Shown: positions 23,384-32,472, numbered from the stretch's first letter. The stretch is 64,000 bases of DNA from Verrucomicrobiota bacterium (GCA_028872915.1 JAGWNY010000009.1:1-64000), one strand, 5' to 3'. Notes: generated by a model from the sequence alone, not told the origin. Numbers and translations: made by a program.

Positions 23384-26236
23384 ATGAAAGCCGCCAAAAC
23401 CGTGCCGCCCCGCAAAACGCCCGCGCTTCTCGCGCCGGTCCTGCTGGCCATCCTTTTGATCGTGCTTTTCTGGAAGAGTTTTGTCCCCGCCTACGTTCAC
23501 TTTTCCAATGATGGCCCGCTGGGGCAGGAAATGAGCCATTATCTCCGGCTTCCCGCCGCCATGCTCGGCAGTTGGAATGATCTGAATGGAATCGGAATGA
23601 ATGCCAGCGCAACCGCCCCCGATGTTTCCGCCTTTCTTCATTGGGCTTTGGGACCGGTCAGCTATTCCAAATTTTATGCGCCCATCTCTTTGTTTATTCT
23701 GGGGCTGGGAGCATGGACGTTCTTCCGGCAATTGCGTCTCTCGCGTCTGGCCGCGATTTTGGGAAGCCTCGCCGCCGTCCTGGGTTCGGCCTGGTTTTCC
23801 ACCGCTTGCTGGGGCGACGCCTCGCAACAAATCGCCGCGGGCATGTGCTTTTTTGCCCTGGCCCTCGTCGCTTCAAATTCATCGGAATCATCGGCCATTG
23901 TCCGCGGCCTGCGCTTGGTGCTGGCGGGTTTTGCGGTCGGCGTGAACGTGATGGAAGCCGCCGACATCGGCGCCATTTATAGTTTGTTCGTGGCGGCGTT
24001 CATTTTTGTCATGGCTATCGTTGACAACGACGCTCCGGCCTGGCTGCGAGCCGGACGCGGGATCTTTCGCGTCGTGGTGATCGCCGTTTTTGCCGCGCTC
24101 ATTGCGGCCCAATCCATCTTCGCCCTCATCCAGTTCGCCATTGTCGGCGTGGTGGGGATGCAGGGAAGCGGCGCCAGCAAAGCCGATCAAGTTGCCCACT
24201 GGGACTACGCCACTCAATGGAGCCTGCCCAAGGTAGAAACCCTGGGCATTTTCGTCCCCGGCCTCTTCGGCTACCGTATGGATACCCCGGAAAATGCCCC
24301 CTGGCTCCCGGACCATAGTTATGATGCCGGCGAATATTGGGGCGCGGTTGGCCGTGCTCCGGCGTGGGACCGGTATTTTGCGAGTGGTGAAAACGGCCCT
24401 CCGCCGTCTGGCGGCGTCGCCGGCCTGCGGTTTTCCGGCGGAGGTGAATATGCCGGAATTTTGGTGGCGCTCATCGCCATTTGGGCCATCGCCCAATCTC
24501 TGCGCCGCCAGGGGTCAATATTTTCATTGCCGCACCGACGGCTCATTTGGTTTCTGACTGGCGTCTGCATTTGCTCCATTTTGCTCGCTTGGGGCCGTTT
24601 CGCGCCGTTTTATCAGATTTTCTATGCGGTGCCGTATCTGGGTTCCGAAATTCGCAACCCGGCCAAGTTCATTAATATTTTTACATTCGCATTTGTCACC
24701 GCCTTCGCCGTGGGCGTGGATGGACTGGACCGCCGTTATCTGGGCGTTCCAGCCGTCAATATCAAATCCACCATCAGCCGCCTGCAAAGCTGGTGGACAA
24801 ATGTGCGCGGCTTCGACCGCAAATGGACGGCCGGCTGCGGCATCGCATTGGGCGTTTGCGTGCTGGGCTGGTTTGTTTACGTTGCGGAAAAACCGGCCCT
24901 CGTCGCCTACCTCCAGACCGTTGGTTTCAGCAACGATCCGCGGGCGGGTGTCCCGGCCAGTCAAATCGCCGCCTTCAGTATCAGCCAAGCCGCCTGGTTT
25001 CTTCTGTTTTTGGCGGCGGCCATTTTTCTTTTCATCCTCATCATCTCCGGGGTGTTTGCCGGCAATCGGGCGCGGCTGGGCGGCATTTTACTCGGCGGAT
25101 TGCTGGTGATTGACCTGGCGCGCGGCAACGCGCCGTGGATTGTTTATTGGAATTATCCGTTGAAATATCAAAGCAACCCCATTGTAAATTTTCTTCGGCA
25201 AAAGCCGTGGGAACATCGTGTCTTGAATCTGCCGTTCGCTTCCGGCCCGCTGCCTTCGACGCCGGAATATGAAAACGACCCGTATTGGGGCCAACTTTAC
25301 GCTATCGAATGGATCCAGCAACTTTTTCCCTTTTACAATATTCAATCGCTCGATTACGTCCAGAATCCGCGCGCGGCCACGGACCTGGCGGCCTTTGATG
25401 AAACGTTTATGCCCAATTCCGCTTCGCCCGATTCATTGCGTCGGCTGTGCCGGAGCTGGGAATTATCGAATGTCCGCTATCTGCTGGGGCCGATGACCCT
25501 TCCCGGCTCCGGCGGCGAGGCCATAAGCACTCTATCGCTTTTAAATGGCGAAATGGACCCCATCAAGAAACGGTTTCGAGTGGCCGCCCGTTTCGACATC
25601 GTGCCAAAGGAAGCCCTCGCCCATCAGCTTGAGGACTTGACCATCGCCACGAATGAAGCCGGCGGTTGCGCGCTGTTCGAATTTACCGGCGCGCTGCCGC
25701 GCGCCAAGTTGTATTCCCATTGGGAGACGAACAGCGCCGAAACACTGAAATCTTTTTCCACGAAGGATTTAAGCCCGAATGAGGCGGGTATTCTCAATAA
25801 TTTCGGGACCAACGATTTGCTGATTCTGAAAAAGCTGGCCTCGCCCGCTTTCGACCCCTGGCAGACGGTGCTGGTGCCCCATTCCCTTCCGCCACCGTCC
25901 GATTCGACCAACGAAAACGCGGGGACGGTGACGTTCAAGAGCTATTCGCCCGAAAAGATCGTCTTCAGCACCGATTCCACCCTCCCCACCGTGCTTCTGT
26001 TCAACGATAAATACGATCCCCATTGGCACGCGTTCGTGGACGGCCGCAGCGCGCCGCTTTTCCGCGCCAACTTCATCATGCAGGGCGTCTATCTGCCTGC
26101 CGGACGCCACAGGATCGAATTTTCGTTCACGCTTCCCAGCAGGCCGCTGGACATCACCCTTTCATCGGTGTGCGCGCTTCCGATTTTGGGCGGACTTCTG
26201 ATACTGTTGACGCGCAAGCCCAAGTCTGAAAAATAA
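23384..26236 (+). CDS. Large polytopic membrane protein, YfhO-like
   Basis: A 950-residue protein with many membrane helices over about residues 10-600 (first at 12-30, PALLAPVLLAILLIVLFWKS) and a soluble C-terminal domain ending in one more helix. The C-terminal text VLLFNDKYDPHWHAFVDGRS and GVYLPAGRHRIEFSF is typical of YfhO-family proteins, GT-C-like membrane proteins linked in Firmicutes to lipoteichoic-acid glycosylation. An extracytoplasmic sugar-transfer role is inferred. Two sugar-nucleotide genes follow within 8 bp, supporting an envelope-glycan unit. Confidence 0.7.
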   Translation: MKAAKTVPPRKTPALLAPVLLAILLIVLFWKSFVPAYVHFSNDGPLGQEMSHYLRLPAAMLGSWNDLNGIGMNASATAPDVSAFLHWALGPVSYSKFYAPISLFILGLGAWTFFRQLRLSRLAAILGSLAAVLGSAWFSTACWGDASQQIAAGMCFFALALVASNSSESSAIVRGLRLVLAGFAVGVNVMEAADIGAIYSLFVAAFIFVMAIVDNDAPAWLRAGRGIFRVVVIAVFAALIAAQSIFALIQFAIVGVVGMQGSGASKADQVAHWDYATQWSLPKVETLGIFVPGLFGYRMDTPENAPWLPDHSYDAGEYWGAVGRAPAWDRYFASGENGPPPSGGVAGLRFSGGGEYAGILVALIAIWAIAQSLRRQGSIFSLPHRRLIWFLTGVCICSILLAWGRFAPFYQIFYAVPYLGSEIRNPAKFINIFTFAFVTAFAVGVDGLDRRYLGVPAVNIKSTISRLQSWWTNVRGFDRKWTAGCGIALGVCVLGWFVYVAEKPALVAYLQTVGFSNDPRAGVPASQIAAFSISQAAWFLLFLAAAIFLFILIISGVFAGNRARLGGILLGGLLVIDLARGNAPWIVYWNYPLKYQSNPIVNFLRQKPWEHRVLNLPFASGPLPSTPEYENDPYWGQLYAIEWIQQLFPFYNIQSLDYVQNPRAATDLAAFDETFMPNSASPDSLRRLCRSWELSNVRYLLGPMTLPGSGGEAISTLSLLNGEMDPIKKRFRVAARFDIVPKEALAHQLEDLTIATNEAGGCALFEFTGALPRAKLYSHWETNSAETLKSFSTKDLSPNEAGILNNFGTNDLLILKKLASPAFDPWQTVLVPHSLPPPSDSTNENAGTVTFKSYSPEKIVFSTDSTLPTVLLFNDKYDPHWHAFVDGRSAPLFRANFIMQGVYLPAGRHRIEFSFTLPSRPLDITLSSVCALPILGGLLILLTRKPKSEK

Positions 26237-26240
26237 TCGC

Positions 26241-27173
26241 ATGAAAATCCTCATTACCGGCGGCGCCGGCTATCTGGGTTCCGTTTTGACTCCGACCCTC
26301 CTGGCCGGGGGCCATGATGTGACCGCTTTGGATAATTTTTATTTCAATCAAAACTCGCTTCTCGATTGCTGCCATTATGAATCGTTTCACGTGGTGCGCG
26401 GCGATTGCCGTGATGAGCGGCTTGTCAAACCCCTGGTTGCCGGGGTGGACTTGATCATTCCCCTCGCCGCGCTTGTCGGCGTTCCGCTCTGCAACACCGA
26501 CGCGCTGGGAACCAAATCCACGAACCAGGATGCGGTGGAAATGGTTTGCCGGCTTGCGGGAAAAGACCAGTGGATCATCATGCCCGTCACCAACAGCGGC
26601 TATGGCATCGGTGAAAAGGGAAAATTTTGCACCGAGGACACCCCGCTCAAACCGATCTCCAGCTATGGCGTGACAAAAGTGAAGGCGGAGGAGGCTGTGC
26701 TCGCCCGCGCCAACGGCATCAGCTTCCGCCTGGCAACCGTATTCGGCGCCTCTCCGCGCATGAGAATTGACCTGCTGGTCAATGATTTCGTTTATCGCGC
26801 CGTTTACGACCGCGCGGTGGTGATCTTTGAAGGCCATTTCAAGCGCAATTACATTCACGTGCGCGACGTGGCGCGCGCCTTCGTCCACGGCATCGCCAAT
26901 TTCGACAAAATGAAAGGCAGGCCCTACAACGTGGGATTGGACGATGCCAACCTGTCCAAGCTCGAACTGTGCGCGGCAATCCAAAAACATCTCCCAAAAT
27001 TCGTCTATGTGGAAGCGCCCATTGGCGAAGACCCGGACAAGCGCGATTACATCGTGAGCAATGCGCGCATTTTGGCGACGGGTTTCAAACCGGAATGGGG
27101 GTTGGACCGCGGGATCGTGGAATTGATCAAAACGTTCTCCATTTTGAAGAACAGCATCTATTCAAACGTCTGA
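26241..27173 (+). CDS. NAD-dependent sugar epimerase/dehydratase
   Basis: A 310-residue extended SDR. The Rossmann motif ILITGGAGYLGS is at residues 3-14 and the catalytic Y-x3-K is in ISSYGVTKVKAEE at about 139-151, preceded by VTNSGYGIGEKG. The late motif FKRNYIHVRDVARAF is usual in NDP-sugar epimerases. Substrate unknown: UDP-glucose/galactose or an activated heptose are candidates, the latter because the next gene resembles heptose-phosphate guanylyltransferases. Only 4 bp separate it from the YfhO-like gene. Confidence 0.82.
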   Translation: MKILITGGAGYLGSVLTPTLLAGGHDVTALDNFYFNQNSLLDCCHYESFHVVRGDCRDERLVKPLVAGVDLIIPLAALVGVPLCNTDALGTKSTNQDAVEMVCRLAGKDQWIIMPVTNSGYGIGEKGKFCTEDTPLKPISSYGVTKVKAEEAVLARANGISFRLATVFGASPRMRIDLLVNDFVYRAVYDRAVVIFEGHFKRNYIHVRDVARAFVHGIANFDKMKGRPYNVGLDDANLSKLELCAAIQKHLPKFVYVEAPIGEDPDKRDYIVSNARILATGFKPEWGLDRGIVELIKTFSILKNSIYSNV

Positions 27174-27180
27174 TCATGCT

Positions 27181-27921
27181 TTGAAATTGGCGTCTGACCA
27201 AATTGCCGCCGTCGTTCTGGCCGGCGGTTTCGGCACGCGCGTGAAACATCTGCTGGGCAATTTGCCCAAGCCCATGGCCCCCGTCGCAGGCAGGCCGTTT
27301 CTCGAATGGATCGTCCGCTACCTTGCCGCCCAAAACATTCGGCGCGTTATCCTCTCCACCGGTCATCGGGCCGAAATTGTCGAGGCGCATTTCAAAACCC
27401 AACCCGTACCAAAAGCGATGGTTTCCTGCGTGCCCGAAGTCCAGCCCTTGGGAACGGCGGGCGGATTTCTGAACGCCATTCGCAATGCCGCCCCGCAACC
27501 GCCCGCATGGCTGGTGCTCAATGGCGATTCGCTGGCCCTGGCATCGTTGGGTGAAATGACCGCGACGCTGGAGCATCCGGGCATTTCGGGCGCCGTGCTG
27601 GGCGTGCGGCTGGCCGATGCCTCGCGTTACGGCGCCATTTCACAAAATGCCGCGGGCGACTTGGACAAGTTCGATGAAAAGCGGCCGGGCGCGCGTTTGA
27701 TCAATGCCGGCGTTTACTTGTTCAAGGCCGAAGCAATCCGCCAATTTCCACAGCGGTTGCCTTTGAGCTTTGAAATGGATGTTTTTCCGGCGCTCATTGC
27801 CGCCGGCGCGCGCCTCAAGGTGTGTGCCGCCGAGGCCCCTTTTCTGGACATTGGAACGCCTGAATCCCTGCCGCTGGCCGAAAAATTCATTCGGGACGCC
27901 CGCGCGTGGTTTGCGGACTGA
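27181..27921 (+). CDS. Nucleotidyltransferase for sugar phosphate activation (HddC-like)
   Basis: A 246-residue NTP-transferase with the signature AAVVLAGGFGTRVKHLLGNL and PKPMAPVAGRPFLEWIV. Later motifs are GTAGGFLNAI and LVLNGDSLA (metal-binding Asp). Closest in form to D-glycero-D-manno-heptose 1-phosphate guanylyltransferases and glucose-1-phosphate nucleotidyltransferases without a C-terminal beta-helix. The start appears to be TTG, since no ATG or GTG is in frame nearby. The last 60 bases are duplicated at 28666-28730, on the far side of a toxin-antitoxin pair. Confidence 0.82.
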   Translation: MKLASDQIAAVVLAGGFGTRVKHLLGNLPKPMAPVAGRPFLEWIVRYLAAQNIRRVILSTGHRAEIVEAHFKTQPVPKAMVSCVPEVQPLGTAGGFLNAIRNAAPQPPAWLVLNGDSLALASLGEMTATLEHPGISGAVLGVRLADASRYGAISQNAAGDLDKFDEKRPGARLINAGVYLFKAEAIRQFPQRLPLSFEMDVFPALIAAGARLKVCAAEAPFLDIGTPESLPLAEKFIRDARAWFAD

Positions 27922-27922
27922 C
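27858..27922. repeat. 65-bp direct repeat, copy 1 (3' end of nucleotidyltransferase gene)
   Basis: Matches 28666-28730 at 64 of 65 positions (single C/T difference at 27918/28726). This copy encodes the last residues, ESLPLAEKFIRDARAWFAD, and the stop codon. Confidence 0.92.
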
Positions 27923-27978
27923 CGACCATACCGGGCTGTTTGGGTGCTTTGCGAAAACATCACATTCAAGCGCCCTCT

Positions 27979-28287
27979 TCAGTTCGCGCTTGGGATGCGA
28001 GGGAAACCGCGCGCGGCGTGCCAGAAGCGGACGATGTCAATGCGTTGCGCATCGCGCCGTAGTCGGTAAATGATGCGATAGGATCGGTAAATAATTTCCC
28101 GCAGATTTGGCTGCCGAAATTCCGGCACAATGCGGCCGATTTCCGGAAAATTTGCCAAATTTTCGGCGCGGGTGATTAATTCGTAGCCGAGCCGGGCTGC
28201 TGCGTCTGAATTGTGTCGGGCAACGTAGCGAACAGTATCAGCCAGATCGAATTGCGCCGACGGGGCGATGACTATTTTCCAGCCCAT
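27979..28287 (-). CDS. RelE/ParE-family toxin
   Basis: A 102-residue protein starting MGWKIVIAPSAQFDLADTVR. The opening beta strand plus 'a..Dl..i..yia', the region PEIGRIVPEFRQPNLREIIY and YRIIYRLRRDAQRIDIVRFW match the ParE/RelE fold. ParE-type toxins poison gyrase, RelE-type cleave mRNA; the sequence alone does not decide. It overlaps the upstream antitoxin by 16 bp on the same strand, opposite to the flanking genes. Confidence 0.85.
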   Translation of the reverse strand: MGWKIVIAPSAQFDLADTVRYVARHNSDAAARLGYELITRAENLANFPEIGRIVPEFRQPNLREIIYRSYRIIYRLRRDAQRIDIVRFWHAARGFPRIPSAN

Positions 28288-28457
28288 TGAGCGATCTTGG
28301 CTTTGACCTCTTCAATCGGTATGCCTTCGCCCCGGTCCAGTTCGTCCAAGCCCTGCTGAACGCCTTGGCGGAATTCCAATTCGTAAATGGCGTCACTGAT
28401 GGTGGCGTCGGGCGGCAATTTTTCCGCCACTTCCAAAAGAACTTGTTTGGCGCTCAT
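28272..28457 (-). CDS. Antitoxin of the ParE/RelE-type pair
   Basis: A 61-residue acidic protein starting MSAKQVLLEVAEKLPPDATI. The sequence ISDAIYELEFRQGVQQGLDE and the 'GeGipieEvkakiaqW' ending are usual in small antitoxins paired with ParE-like toxins. It has no clear DNA-binding domain of its own. The 16-bp overlap with the toxin implies coupled translation. Confidence 0.8.
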   Translation of the reverse strand: MSAKQVLLEVAEKLPPDATISDAIYELEFRQGVQQGLDELDRGEGIPIEEVKAKIAQWAGK

Positions 28458-28665
28458 GACTTCAATCTCGTTTCAGTGAAAAATAATTTCAATCCACCGC
28501 CGCCGGATTGCAACAAAATTTCACATTTTCGCCAATGTGCGCAAGTAATTGCGACACATACATCGGCCATCTGGCGGCGTTGGCAACGAGTCCGACGGCA
28601 ATTCAAAAGCAAAATCCCAGATGAGTTCTGCGCGGTCTGCGGCTGCGCCCGCAAATATGCGCTTG

Positions 28666-28730
28666 GCCTGAATCCCTGCCGCTGGCCGAAAAATTCATTC
28701 GGGACGCCCGCGCGTGGTTTGCGGATTGAC
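28666..28730. repeat. 65-bp direct repeat, copy 2 (duplicated gene end)
   Basis: A displaced copy of the 3' end of the nucleotidyltransferase gene. The 743 bp between the copies hold the ParE-type pair and about 210 bp (28458-28665) with no recognisable gene. Confidence 0.92.
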
Positions 28731-28776
28731 TGCACGTCGGCTCGACAAAAAAGCGATGGCGGGTCATGCTGGCGGC

Positions 28777-29391
28777 ATGGCATCCGAATCCGATGCTCCC
28801 ATTGATCTGCTCTGGACCGAGTACGGCCGCGTGTTTGCGGATTTCGACGATCTGACGCTCGCGCGCTGGCTGGCGCAGACCCTCGGCCAGTTGGCGGGGA
28901 AATCATGGCGCCTCTCGCATCCGCTGGTGGGCGCGTATCGGCTGGCGGCGCAGGCCGGCCACAGCCGCCAAATCTGGCTCAAGCGCATCGTGACCGTCCC
29001 GGCCCCATACGGAGAATCGCCTTGCTGCCGCGCGCCGCTGTTGCCGTTGCTCACCCGCGACGTGGTGGAATCGGGCCTTATCTGCCAGCATTGCAACGAA
29101 ACGCTCGTGCCATTCGATGAAATTGCGGCCGAAGTTCGCGGCGATCTGGAATCGTGGTCCCGAGAATATGAGCCGATCCACGCCGTGGCGCATTTGGATG
29201 ACCGCCAGCGCCGGCGCATGGGCGGCAGCTACGATGCCGCCTTCGAGACGGCCGCCCAACAAGCCGAGCTACTCCTCGTGCGCGCCGGCCGGGACCTGGC
29301 GCCCCACCTTCTGCATGTTCACGCCGCCGTCATCTGGGAGGACCAGGATGAATGCCTGGAAGTGCGGCCCGAAGACGTGCGGATTTCCTGA
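28777..29391 (+). CDS. Conserved-looking protein with CC/CxxC cluster, function unknown
   Basis: A 204-residue soluble protein starting MASESDAPIDLLWTEYGRVF. Cys pairs ESPCCRAPLL and ICQHC, 24 residues apart in the middle, could bind a zinc ion as a ribbon. C-terminal text is acidic (WEDQDECLEVRPEDVRIS). I recognise no family. It ends 2 bp before the AsmA-like gene. A start 21 bp upstream (28756) is possible. Confidence 0.55.
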   Translation: MASESDAPIDLLWTEYGRVFADFDDLTLARWLAQTLGQLAGKSWRLSHPLVGAYRLAAQAGHSRQIWLKRIVTVPAPYGESPCCRAPLLPLLTRDVVESGLICQHCNETLVPFDEIAAEVRGDLESWSREYEPIHAVAHLDDRQRRRMGGSYDAAFETAAQQAELLLVRAGRDLAPHLLHVHAAVIWEDQDECLEVRPEDVRIS

Positions 29392-29393
29392 TT

Positions 29394-30110
29394 ATGATCC
29401 GATGGCTTTTCAAATGGCTCTTCCGTCTGCTCGCCGCCGCAGCCATGATCGCCCTGGTGGCTCTCGTTGTCCTCTCCTTGTCTTATAACTCCATCCTTCG
29501 GACGGGAATTGAACAACAAATTCGCTCAAGGACGGGCCTGGACGCCCAGATTGGGCGGTTCAGGTTGGAAGTCATTCAACCTGCCGTCGAAATCCAAAAC
29601 GTTAAAATTTACAATCCACCGCGATCGTTCGGCGGCGCGCTGTTTCTGGACATTCCGGAAATCCACGTTGAATATGATCGGGCCGCGCTGGCCAGGAAGG
29701 AAATCCATGTCACGTTTATGCGCGTTGTCTTGAACGAGTTGGACATCGTGAGAAATCGCGCCGGCCAGACGAATGTTTTTGTATTGGGCGGCATGGCGCC
29801 GGCCCGGACCGGTCCGCCGGTAAGCATCAGGATACATTCCGGCTACCGCTTCACAGGCATTGACACATTGAACCTCTCATTTCAGAAGCTTAAATACGTG
29901 GACCTGGCCAACCCCGGCAATGACCGGGAACAAAACATTGGAATACAAGATTGCGTGATTCCGCGCGTGCATTCAGCGCGTGATCTGTCCGGCTTTTTCG
30001 CCCTCGTCTATTTGCGAAGCGACGGACTTTCGGGCGCGTTGGGCAATGGCCGTCACAGAAAACCGGCCGCCCTCGAAAAAATTGCCGATTATCTCCAAAC
30101 CATATTTTAG
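29394..30110 (+). CDS. AsmA/DUF748-like membrane-anchored protein
   Basis: A 238-residue protein starting MIRWLFKWLFRLLAAAAMIA. One N-terminal membrane helix (about residues 9-31) is followed by a beta-rich periplasmic part with the pattern ILRTGIEQQIRSRTGLDAQI and IEIQN-like VEIQNVKIYNPP. This resembles the N-terminus of AsmA-clan proteins, which bridge lipids between membranes (family knowledge), but it is far shorter than TamB or AsmA. Function uncertain. Confidence 0.55.
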   Translation: MIRWLFKWLFRLLAAAAMIALVALVVLSLSYNSILRTGIEQQIRSRTGLDAQIGRFRLEVIQPAVEIQNVKIYNPPRSFGGALFLDIPEIHVEYDRAALARKEIHVTFMRVVLNELDIVRNRAGQTNVFVLGGMAPARTGPPVSIRIHSGYRFTGIDTLNLSFQKLKYVDLANPGNDREQNIGIQDCVIPRVHSARDLSGFFALVYLRSDGLSGALGNGRHRKPAALEKIADYLQTIF

Positions 30111-30147
30111 CATTTTCGCGGCCGCCGGTTTTTTTTAATGTCGCGTC

Positions 30148-31221
30148 ATGCAATGGGATTCCCTCAAGTCGGCGGCGCGGATGGTTGTCAAGCTCGGCAC
30201 CGGCCTTCTGGCCGGCGCGGATAAACAAATTGATACGGGCCAATTGGACCGGATCGTTTCCCAAATTGCGGCGGGGCGCGCGTCCGGCAGGGAAATCGCC
30301 ATTGTCACGAGCGGCGCGGTGGGCGCGGGGATGGGGGCGCTGGGCTTCGATAAGAGACCGGCTGACCCGGCCCGCCTCCAGGCCTGCGCCGCCGTGGGCC
30401 AGTGCCGCCTCATGGCCATCTATGCCGATCTTTTTGCCCGGCACAATCTATCCGTAGCCCAGGTGCTCCTGACCCATGACGATCTCGAACATCATGAACG
30501 CCATCTTAACGCCCGAAACACGCTCGTGACCCTGCTGGAACACGGTGTTGTGCCCATCATCAACGAAAATGACGCCGTTTCCTTCACTGAAATCAAATTT
30601 GGCGACAACGACCGGCTCTCTGCCTTGGTCGCCTCGCTATTGCCGGCGGATTTGCTGGTCATCCTCACAACCGTGGACGGCCTGCTCGACAATTTTGGAA
30701 AGGCCAACCCCAAAACCATTCCGCTCGTCGAAAAAATATCCGCCGTCGAAAAGATGGCCCGCGGCACCAGTAGCCAGCTTGCCGTCGGGGGCATGAGATC
30801 GAAAATCGAAGCGGCCAAAATTGTGGTGCGCTCAGGCATCCCGCTCGTGGTTGCGTCCGGGAAAAAAAAGGATGTCCTGGCTAAAATTCTGGCCGGGCAG
30901 CGGGAAGGAACGCTCTTCGTGCCCCAACCAGCCAAATTGCAAGGCCGCAAACGCTGGATCGCTTTTTTTCATCATCCCAGGGGCGCGCTGTTTGTGGACG
31001 ACGGCGCGCGGCGCGCGTTGCGCGAAGCGGGCCGCAGCCTGCTGCCGCCGGGCGTGGCCCAGTGCCACGGAGACTTCAACCCCGGCGACGTCGTCCGCAT
31101 TTGTGACTTGAACGGCACTGAATTCGCCCGCGGCATCGCGAAATTCGGCGGGGACGAAATCCGCGCCAAAAAGTTGGCGCGCACCGAAGTGGTCCATCGG
31201 GACGACCTGGTGATTTTGTAA
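30148..31221 (+). CDS. proB: Glutamate 5-kinase
   Basis: A 357-residue protein. The amino-acid-kinase domain has VVKLGTGLLAG at about residues 12-22, IVTSGAVGAGMGALG at 52-66, INENDAVSFTEIKFGDNDRL (substrate Asn/Asp set) at about 138-157, and GTGGMxTK-like SSQLAVGGMRSKIEAAKI. The C-terminal 80 residues (RGALFVDDGARRALREAGRS, CDLNGTEFARGIAKF) are the PUA domain typical of ProB. First step of proline synthesis. Its stop overlaps the mazG start (TAATG). Confidence 0.93.
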   Translation: MQWDSLKSAARMVVKLGTGLLAGADKQIDTGQLDRIVSQIAAGRASGREIAIVTSGAVGAGMGALGFDKRPADPARLQACAAVGQCRLMAIYADLFARHNLSVAQVLLTHDDLEHHERHLNARNTLVTLLEHGVVPIINENDAVSFTEIKFGDNDRLSALVASLLPADLLVILTTVDGLLDNFGKANPKTIPLVEKISAVEKMARGTSSQLAVGGMRSKIEAAKIVVRSGIPLVVASGKKKDVLAKILAGQREGTLFVPQPAKLQGRKRWIAFFHHPRGALFVDDGARRALREAGRSLLPPGVAQCHGDFNPGDVVRICDLNGTEFARGIAKFGGDEIRAKKLARTEVVHRDDLVIL

Positions 31222-31895
31222 TGGAACGCCGGGCTTCCATTGACGATTTGTTGCGCATCATGGCCCGTTTGCGCTCGCCGGGCGGCTGTCCCTGGGACCG
31301 GCAGCAAACCCACATGACGCTCCGGCGCCACGCCATCGAAGAAGTCTATGAACTGATGGACGCGATCGAAGCGCGCGATGACGCGGAAATGGCCGAAGAA
31401 CTCGGCGACGTGCTGCTGCAGGTGGTCTTCCATTGCCAGCTTGCCCGCGAACGCGGCGCTTTTGATTTCGAGGACGTTGCCCGCCGGATTGCGGACAAGC
31501 TCATTCGCCGCCATCCCCATGTTTTTGGAAACGTGCGCGTCAAGAACGTGGACCATGTGTGGTCAAATTGGGAAAAGATAAAACGGGCTGAAAAACATGG
31601 CACCTCCCGCGCCCGCCATTCAGCCTTTGACGGCATTCCAAAACATTTGCCGGCGCTGTTGCAAGCCGAAAAATTGATAAAAAAGGCTGGAAAGGTCTTT
31701 GGCAAAAAATTTTCAAGCGGCGCCCCGAAAAGCCTCGCCAAAGCCGCCCTTGGCCGCCGGCTTTTTGATCTCGCGCAAATCGCCCACGGACGGGGTTGGT
31801 CAGCCGAGGAATTATTGGTTGCCGAAATCAAAAAACGAGAGAGAATTTTTCGTCGTCTGGAAGCCGCCGATTCCCCCACCCATCCTGGCGGGTAA
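31221..31895 (+). CDS. mazG: Nucleoside triphosphate pyrophosphohydrolase MazG
   Basis: A 224-residue all-alpha NTP pyrophosphohydrolase. LRSPGGCPWDRQQTHMTLRR is the characteristic 'CPWD..qth' N-terminus. The metal-binding EEVYELMDAIEARDDAEMAE and EELGDVLLQVVFH hold the E-x2-E and E-x2-D pairs. RRHPHVFG and W-x2-IK (VWSNWEKIKRAEK) also match. It hydrolyses dNTPs/NTPs to monophosphates, clearing aberrant nucleotides. It is slightly shorter than E. coli MazG. Translationally coupled to proB. Confidence 0.93.
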   Translation: MERRASIDDLLRIMARLRSPGGCPWDRQQTHMTLRRHAIEEVYELMDAIEARDDAEMAEELGDVLLQVVFHCQLARERGAFDFEDVARRIADKLIRRHPHVFGNVRVKNVDHVWSNWEKIKRAEKHGTSRARHSAFDGIPKHLPALLQAEKLIKKAGKVFGKKFSSGAPKSLAKAALGRRLFDLAQIAHGRGWSAEELLVAEIKKRERIFRRLEAADSPTHPGG

Positions 31896-31962
31896 ATGGC
31901 CCATTTTACCCGGCTCTTTTCCCACCATGACAATCCTTGTTCCGGCGTGGAAAATTGCCGGT

Positions 31963-32268
31963 ATGAGAGGAGTTGCGATTTTTCTTGTCCTGGCGGCGGC
32001 GACGCTGCGGCTCTCTGCGCAGCAGTCAATCACCCCTGGCGCCCCTGCGCAAACAATGCCCAGCCGGCAGCAGAACCAGCAGCAAAATCCCCCGCAGTTC
32101 GTGGGCCAACCATGCTTCCGGCCAGTCGGGATGCTGCGCGCGCAAACCCGCCAGCTTCAGTCTGCGGGCGGTCCAGTAAAGCCCCTCCGCCTGACGCCGG
32201 TCATGGCCCGCCACGCGGCAATCTGTCCGGTACTCGTTTGCTCGTCCGGCTGCATGAAATCATTATGA
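31963..32268 (+). other. Doubtful ORF with signal-peptide-like start
   Basis: The frame reads MRGVAIFLVLAAATLRLSAQ, an acceptable signal peptide, then a Gln/Pro-rich run (PSRQQNQQQNPPQF) and compositionally odd sequence to the stop. It runs antisense to a better-looking gene remnant at 32026-32262. It may be a truncated secreted protein whose body was lost. The stretch 31896-32472 is otherwise free of convincing intact genes. Confidence 0.25.
32026..32262 (-). pseudogene. Frameshifted remnant of a small helical protein
   Basis: On the minus strand one frame reads MQPDEQTSTGQIAAWRAMTG, and a second continues RRQAEGLYWTARRLKLAGLR then AQHPDWPEAWLAHELRGI. Joined by one frameshift near 32200 they give an 80-residue product of a type I recall from environmental genomes ('...lyWsAR.lK.agLRaQHPdWpE...v....lr.if'). 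The C-terminus is also odd after LRGI. I take it as a decayed gene; function unknown. Confidence 0.45.
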
Positions 32269-32295
32269 TTCAAACGCAGCAGACCGGCAGGTTTT

Positions 32296-32387
32296 CGCAA
32301 AAGGGGTCAGGGATGGCTAATGGTATATTTTCCCGAAAGCGTTTCTGACCGGAGAAACTCCATGAGTCATCTCTGACCCCTTTTCGC
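32296..32387. repeat. REP/MITE-like inverted repeat (AAAAGGGGTCAG arms)
   Basis: The arm AAAAGGGGTCAG at 32299-32310 and its exact inverse CTGACCCCTTTT at 32373-32384 flank 62 bp. Elements with a 'aaaGGGGTCAGag' end are common in environmental bacteria and are associated with Y1/RAYT transposases (recalled knowledge). No transposase is present here, so it would be a non-autonomous copy. Confidence 0.55.
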
Positions 32388-32472
32388 CAACGGAGCAAAA
32401 CTCACTGGATATGGAATGCGTTCTCCCTTCGTTTGACACCCCGAACTTCCATGCTAAAATTCCCGGCCCTGT

